From: Reticulomyxa filosa
Taxonomy: Eukaryota > Foraminifera > Reticulomyxidae
Length of the DNA stretch: 26,989 nt
Assembly (NCBI GenBank): GCA_000512085.1
Contig: ASPP01008828.1
Span: 1 to 26,989, forward strand
Direction: 5' to 3'
Positions 22,441 through 26,989 of this stretch are shown here, piece after piece (within the stretch, counting starts at the first letter, position 1; every line of letters begins with the position of its first letter). A program made the position numbers and the translations under genes. The notes under the pieces were generated by a model, which saw only the letters and a program-made list of their open reading frames with translations, ran no database searches and was not told the origin of the DNA.

Positions 22441-22726
22441 TTGCAAGAAGGATTTATATCAAAAAAAGAGGGAAATCTATTATAATTTACAGTATCTTTA
22501 TGTTCATCACTGGAGTATTATGTTGAAGAGTTTATATTCAATTTAGATCATTCGATAACATGACTGCTTTCAGGTGGAAATATAGTGTACTGATCAAAAG
22601 AAACAATATTATTCTGTAGTTTCTATTGCAAACAATTCAATATTCAAGAATTCGAGCAAGAATTACAACATGATATGAAAATCATATTGTCATTGAAGGA
22701 GATTGTAATGCAAATCATTCAGTAAA
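22441..22726 (+). pseudogene. Possible decayed coding remnant, unidentified
   Basis: One frame reads coding-like sequence (LQEGFISKKEGNLL; FTVSLCSSLEYYVEEF; FNIQEFEQELQHDMK) interrupted by in-frame stops at 22483, 22561 and about 22597 before ending near 22724. The uninterrupted segments are longer and less repetitive than the surroundings, but no family is recognisable. It could be noise in AT-rich DNA. Confidence 0.25.
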
Positions 22727-22897
22727 AAAAAAATATTTATTTTAACATACTTCATAATTAATATCAACATTACAAAAAAGTTGCATTTTGAAAGAGATTG
22801 AAGACAGAAGCAAATAGACACTGCGACATCTTGCATTGTTTAAAAGAATTCTGAATAATCGTTTCAAATATTTTTAACGATTTCGTCGTGGCAAAGT

Positions 22898-22978
22898 AAA
22901 AAAAAAATTTTTCTAGTTAAATTTTTTTAGTTAAAAAATTTTTATACTAGTTGAAAGTCTCAGATATCATAAAATGTC
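22898..22978. repeat. Dispersed palindromic repeat, copy 1
   Basis: An imperfect palindrome about 38 bp long (outer arms CTAGTTAAA / TTTATACTAG, AT-only centre) is followed by GTTGAAAGTCTCAGATATCA. The same arrangement recurs at 26366-26450 in the same orientation. A further shared piece, TTTTTTCGCTTGTTGTTG, lies about 300 bp downstream at 23297. Confidence 0.65.
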
Positions 22979-23288
22979 AGATATGTTAACTACTCAACGG
23001 TCCAAACAAAGTGCAGGAACAGAAAGCCATGATGATTATAAGAGTTAAAATTTTTTTTTTTAGTTTTCTTTAATTTTTTGAAAGAAGCCGATTGAATATA
23101 AATATTTTATGATACTTCAACACTTCGAAAACAAGGACTTAGAGGATTCGGTTGAGCAACGCTCATGCAGTCACAATGACTATACACAGAGAAGAGCCAA
23201 ATCGTTTTCACAATCGTTGATTGATCTTAACTTACAACCTTTGAGATTTGGTTGTTTTTTGAAATTTCAATTATTAATCAAAACTTGA
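22973..23288 (+). other. Short open frames, possible small or decayed gene
   Basis: An ATG at 22973 opens 24 codons (MSDMLTTQRSKQSAGTESHD...) to a TAA. A second frame from ATG 23109 is open for 59 codons (MILQHFENKDLEDSVEQRSC...) to a TGA at 23286, extendable upstream to an AAAG acceptor-like site near 23084. Both have non-repetitive, coding-like composition unlike the flanks. They cannot be spliced together in phase with the sites I see. They could be the 5' exons of the decayed deubiquitinase downstream, another relic, or chance. No homology is recognised. Confidence 0.25.
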
Positions 23289-24103
23289 AATATATTTTTT
23301 CGCTTGTTGTTGTTAATTATGTGTGAGTTTGATGAATTTTTGCTGATCTTTTACTTTTGTTTTCGTTTTCTTTATGCTCTTTTCCTGCGTTCATGCCATT
23401 GACATTACTTGTGAATTTTGATGTCCAATGTATTGTTGCTTGCACCAAACTTTTGGGAAACTCCATAATTCCCAAATAAGTATATTAACACATCTGGTTC
23501 TATACTGTTACGCTTCCAACTTTGAATTTCATTTCAATTCAATACTTATTTTGGCAATAATAGCTTTAAGATTGTTGTTAAATGGGAGAATGGTAAAAAA
23601 ACTATTTTAACGTTTTATTTTTGTTATAGGATATCAGTGTTTTGACTTTCAATTCTTAAATTTGCATTTCATGACCAAAACTTGTTTCAAAGATGAATTT
23701 CATGATCTTTGAAAGAAGATTTTATCATAGATAAAATCTTGTGTCTATTGCGCCGAATAGAAATTTCGAGAAATCAATGTATGCAGCAAAAATGAAAACA
23801 ATTCATTCAAAAAAGTGGCGTGTTGATTTAATTACAATTGAAGAAATAAGTTACCAAAATGCGTAAAGAAGTATAATGTACAGTGTATAGTCCAAAAATA
23901 TCTTAAATTGTGAAATGAAAGTGGCATATTTTTTTATTTCGTTTCCATACTTTTTGAATCTTCGAATTTAATCAATTCTGTAGATTTTGCACACATATTT
24001 AAGGAAACAAAACTTTGATACCTTAAAACTGCGAGAGTATGATTTACACTTAAATGTAAAGTTTTAAAGATAGTACGAACTTCTATTGGCATTTCAGAAT
24101 ACA
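23289..24103. other. AT-rich stretch without a supportable gene
   Basis: A 60-codon plus-strand frame at 23428-23610 and a minus-strand frame at 24146-23934 are open but carry no motif. A GCATTTCAG acceptor-like site at about 24103 marks where coding-like sequence resumes. Confidence 0.4.
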
Positions 24104-25608
24104 ACGGACCAGAAGGAACATTTGGCAATGTAAAGGGCAGCTGCAAGACAAGGACGAGTCCGTTGAAGGAGGACTAGAAATACATTTACGAGATGTGCTA
24201 AAATCCGGTTCAATTGACAGCAGTGAACATGACAAACGAATATACATTGTTGACAATAGAAAATGCATTATTGTGATGTCGGGAGATTTAGAAGCAGAAA
24301 TCTAAAACGATACGTAGAAATTCCAAATGGCCAATTGGCCCACTGCTTAAGTATGTATATGTACTCAAAGATTTAGTTATTTTTGCCGAAAGAAAACGAA
24401 CCATTACCAAGACAGTCAATACGAATGCTGACTATTCATCTGGTGCGGATACAGACAATGAAACAGCACAAATAATAGTGAGAATAACAATAATCAAGAA
24501 AACGAAACTAGTACACAAACAGAAACTGGCACGTCCAAAAAAAACAATGATGGCAGCAAAGATCAACAGTTTCCTTGACAATTCGTGTGAACAAACATTC
24601 AGATTGGAGACATTTTGGATGATAAAGTTTTAAACCTTTTTTTTTACACTCCATACAATAAGTAGCGCGTGTACGGACATCGATGTCATATTAAAAAAAA
24701 ATTTAATGTTATCGAAAAATCAAACTCTGAAAATAACAACAACAAAAAAAGGTAGCTAAAAGAAATGGTATGAAGCTTTTATTCGCTTTATTGGCAAAGA
24801 GACACAGAAAACGCTGGCAAGGTAACTGTCCATTTCTTTTGCTGGTCTGAACAATGTGACGAAGTGACAACAATATGCAATTATTAGCGACTGGCTTTAC
24901 GTCATACACAAAGGGACTTATTGTCAACCACAAAAATCTTCATATACTAGTTATTCCAGTGGATACTCGAGCATGTCCTCTTGTTATGATCCACGCAACA
25001 AGTCATTCCGGAACAAAAAGATGTGGTCGGATTGAGTAATTTGTGTTTCATGAACTCGACCGTTCAATGCTTGGTACAATCTCCACACTTGACAAAATAT
25101 TTTTTGAGTGAGACTTTGTTCACCATATCAATTACAACAACCCACTGGATTGGAAAAGCAGTGTGTACTCAGTTATCGAAGGATATGTTCAACAACAAGT
25201 AAAGAGTTGTTGCGCCAAGAAAATTCAAAGATGCAGTTGCTCCAATGTATTACAAAAACGTATCACATATAATACATATACATTGTATTGTATTTTTGTT
25301 AAATAAACAAATAAGATGTTACAAAAACATAATGAAATAAAATGCATTTGTATGCTTGATACTACAAACATGAATGGCCTGAATGAAGATTTGAACTAAA
25401 TTCAAGAAAAACTACCGAGGAAGCGGTCGAGTAGAATGGTCGTTCCGATAATGTGGCAGCAGATACATGTTGTACATACTTGAAATGTAACGTGTTGATC
25501 ATTGTCGATTTGTTATAATGTCAGTACAAATCGCGTGTGGAATGAACAGATTGTGAACTAGTGTCGATTGAATTTGAGCGCTACATGTTCTTGCAAGCGT
25601 ACCACTAA
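24104..25608 (+). pseudogene. USP4/11/15-like ubiquitin-specific protease pseudogene
   Basis: Ordered fragments of a USP catalytic core survive in shifting plus-strand frames. The Cys box is at 25029-25105 (GLSNLCFMNSTVQCL, SPHLTKYFL). Then come NPLDWKSSVYSVIEGY at about 25139, APRKFKDAVAPM at 25212, and MNGLNEDLN followed by a stop at 25370. The end of the first subdomain is at 25411-25608 (TEEAVE, SDNVAAD, IIVDLL, CQYKSRVE, VSIEFERYMFL). Order and spacing match the family. USPs cleave ubiquitin from proteins, but this copy is dead. The Cys box lacks the three codons GNT before the catalytic Cys, the frame changes at least four times, and four in-frame stops occur (after GLNEDLN, VE, LL and VE). 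Neither the QQD box nor the His box is found. Upstream, a 66-codon open stretch (24105-24305) and Ser/Asn/Glu-rich pieces (NNNNQENETSTQTETG; SSYTSYSSGYSSMSS) may be remains of the N-terminal part and linker. Confidence 0.8.
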
Positions 25609-26365
25609 TTGTATATGGAATCCAAGTTCAATATATGAGTATTTTAAATGCAATTGTTTGTTTTTCTCTTGAAACTATACCTGAGTTTGATTGTACGATA
25701 TCTTTACAAATAGATGCTGAAAGTAGAGAATATTTCAATATTGAAAAAAAACATATATATGATTTAGGAAATTAATAGTCACAGTGCAGGACGTTCTCAG
25801 ATGATGTTACATTGAGAACATATTTACCAATTATGAAAGTAAATGTAAATATAATTGTAATTTATAAAAACAAGTTTGTACAGTGTATAATTATGTACAT
25901 TTGACATTACTAGTTTCATACTGTGAATGTAATATAACATAAACTAAGTATGTAATTTCGAATGCAACAATAATAAGTAAAATTTTATCACAAGTATATT
26001 CGATAGTAAAAATTTCACGAATCAATATGTTAATTGAGGAAAATCAATAATGATATTGAAAGTGATTTAAAGATAAGCTGTATATTGAAATTATATCATA
26101 AATTCAAAAAAAATATATTAAGATGATGTGACTTTTGTCTGTTTTGAGTTGTGGGCAGTTTTGTTTAAGATTCTCTATAAAAAAAAAATATTTTTCTTCT
26201 GTGAATCCAACTTATAACTATTTAAAAATAAAATAAAATAAATATGAAATTGGCATTTCAAATGTACATAATGATTAATATTCACATAGAACAAATTACT
26301 CACGAATATTCCAATATTTCTACATTCAATCAAGTCACCATTCAAATAAAATACTTTCAAACTAC
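25609..26365. other. Very AT-rich stretch after the USP relic
   Basis: Stops are dense in every frame. I could not find any remnant of the later USP motifs (second Cys pair, His box) here, so the relic appears truncated at its 3' end or decayed beyond recognition. Confidence 0.4.
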
Positions 26366-26450
26366 CAAAAAAAAATTTTTTTAACTAGTAAAATTTTTTT
26401 TTATCGTGATAAAAAATCTTTTTACTAGTTGAAAACTTTCAGATATCAGA
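26366..26450. repeat. Dispersed palindromic repeat, copy 2
   Basis: A nearly perfect 23-bp inverted repeat (26383-26405 and 26408-26430, arms beginning AACTAGTAAAA) has a 2-bp centre. It is followed by GAAAACTTTCAGATATCAG, matching copy 1 at 22898-22978 in the same orientation. The shared TTTTTTTTCACTTGTTGTTG lies downstream at about 26527. On single strands the palindrome would form a strong hairpin. Confidence 0.72.
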
Positions 26451-26989
26451 TATTGCGATTTTGCGCGAGATCAGTATACAAGATAACAAATGAAACAACC
26501 AAAATGAACAGTCGATTAAAAATTAAATTTTTTTTTCACTTGTTGTTGATTGTATGATAGTTTTTGATATGTTTTGTTGAGTTGATAAGATTACATTTGA
26601 GAACGTCTGGAAAAGAATATGCAAATACTTCGTTTTCTGGAAATTTCCGCACAGTATTTGGTCATTTTGGATATCAGCGAGCATGCATGGTAGCATTGAG
26701 AATGGATATGGTATTGATATACCTGATCACAGAAATCACCAACGACAATCCAGTAACGTCGATACAAATTGCACAAAACGCCAGATAGTGAATTAGCGGA
26801 TGACTTGTGAAGAAAGCAAAGTATCAATATTCAACATTTCAAGTTGTATTACATAATCAAGTATACAACAAAACGAAGAAAAGGAGATTGATGAAGTCAA
26901 ACTTGAAAACGTATGGAAGAAAAATATGCAAATTAAACGATAATTCCTGTGTGAATACGCCAACGATTATAGTCACTACAATCAAGTCC
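26451..26989. other. Right edge: unassigned sequence with a short internal repeat
   Basis: The segment TTGAGAACGTCTGGAAAAGA near 26597 is echoed by TTGAAAACGTATGGAAGAAA near 26904, both followed by ATATGCAAAT. A 74-codon plus-strand frame (26564-26788) has no motif. A second decayed gene copy running off the window is possible but not shown. Confidence 0.35.

Overview
This is a nuclear eukaryotic window. It is AT-rich, its genes are split by short GT-AG introns (mostly 57-115 nt, often with long T or A runs just inside the splice sites), and it encodes eukaryote-only families: a 20S proteasome beta subunit, a CAP-Gly microtubule-binding protein, a ZC3H14/Nab2 poly(A)-RNA-binding protein and a USP-type deubiquitinase remnant. 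The intron style and homopolymer content suggest a protist. A foraminiferan or other rhizarian such as Reticulomyxa is my best guess, but the sequence alone does not prove it.

Layout. About 105-1449 (+): a multi-pass membrane protein of unknown family, probably lacking its 5' end. 4875-1840 (-): a ZC3H14/Nab2-like zinc-finger protein in about eight exons. 4876-8823: a gene-poor stretch holding a degenerate ~52-bp tandem repeat (about 5997-6186) and two weak minus-strand coding-like pieces. 10198-8824 (-): a GtrA-like four-helix membrane protein in two exons. 11272-12131 (+): proteasome beta6 (PSMB1) in three exons. 12685-15735 (+): an unrecognised protein ending in a SAM-like domain. 21251-16469 (-): a large CAP-Gly protein in about eleven exons. 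21252-26989: a gene-poor, very AT-rich region with gene relics, chiefly a broken USP4/11/15-like deubiquitinase (about 24104-25608) lying between two direct copies of a palindromic repeat (about 22898-22978 and 26366-26450).

The genes show no operon-like logic. Neighbours are convergent (membrane protein/ZC3H14-like; SAM/CAP-Gly) or divergent (GtrA-like/PSMB1, ~1.07 kb apart). Exon joins were derived by hand from reading frames, splice dinucleotides and phase. Most are phase-consistent, and the few that are not are flagged. I found no rRNA, tRNA, CRISPR array or intact transposon. I see no convincing new multi-gene system. The most informative items are the decayed deubiquitinase with a damaged Cys box, the repeat pair around it, the unusual ZC3H14-like and CAP-Gly architectures, and two places where conserved coding sequence changes frame.
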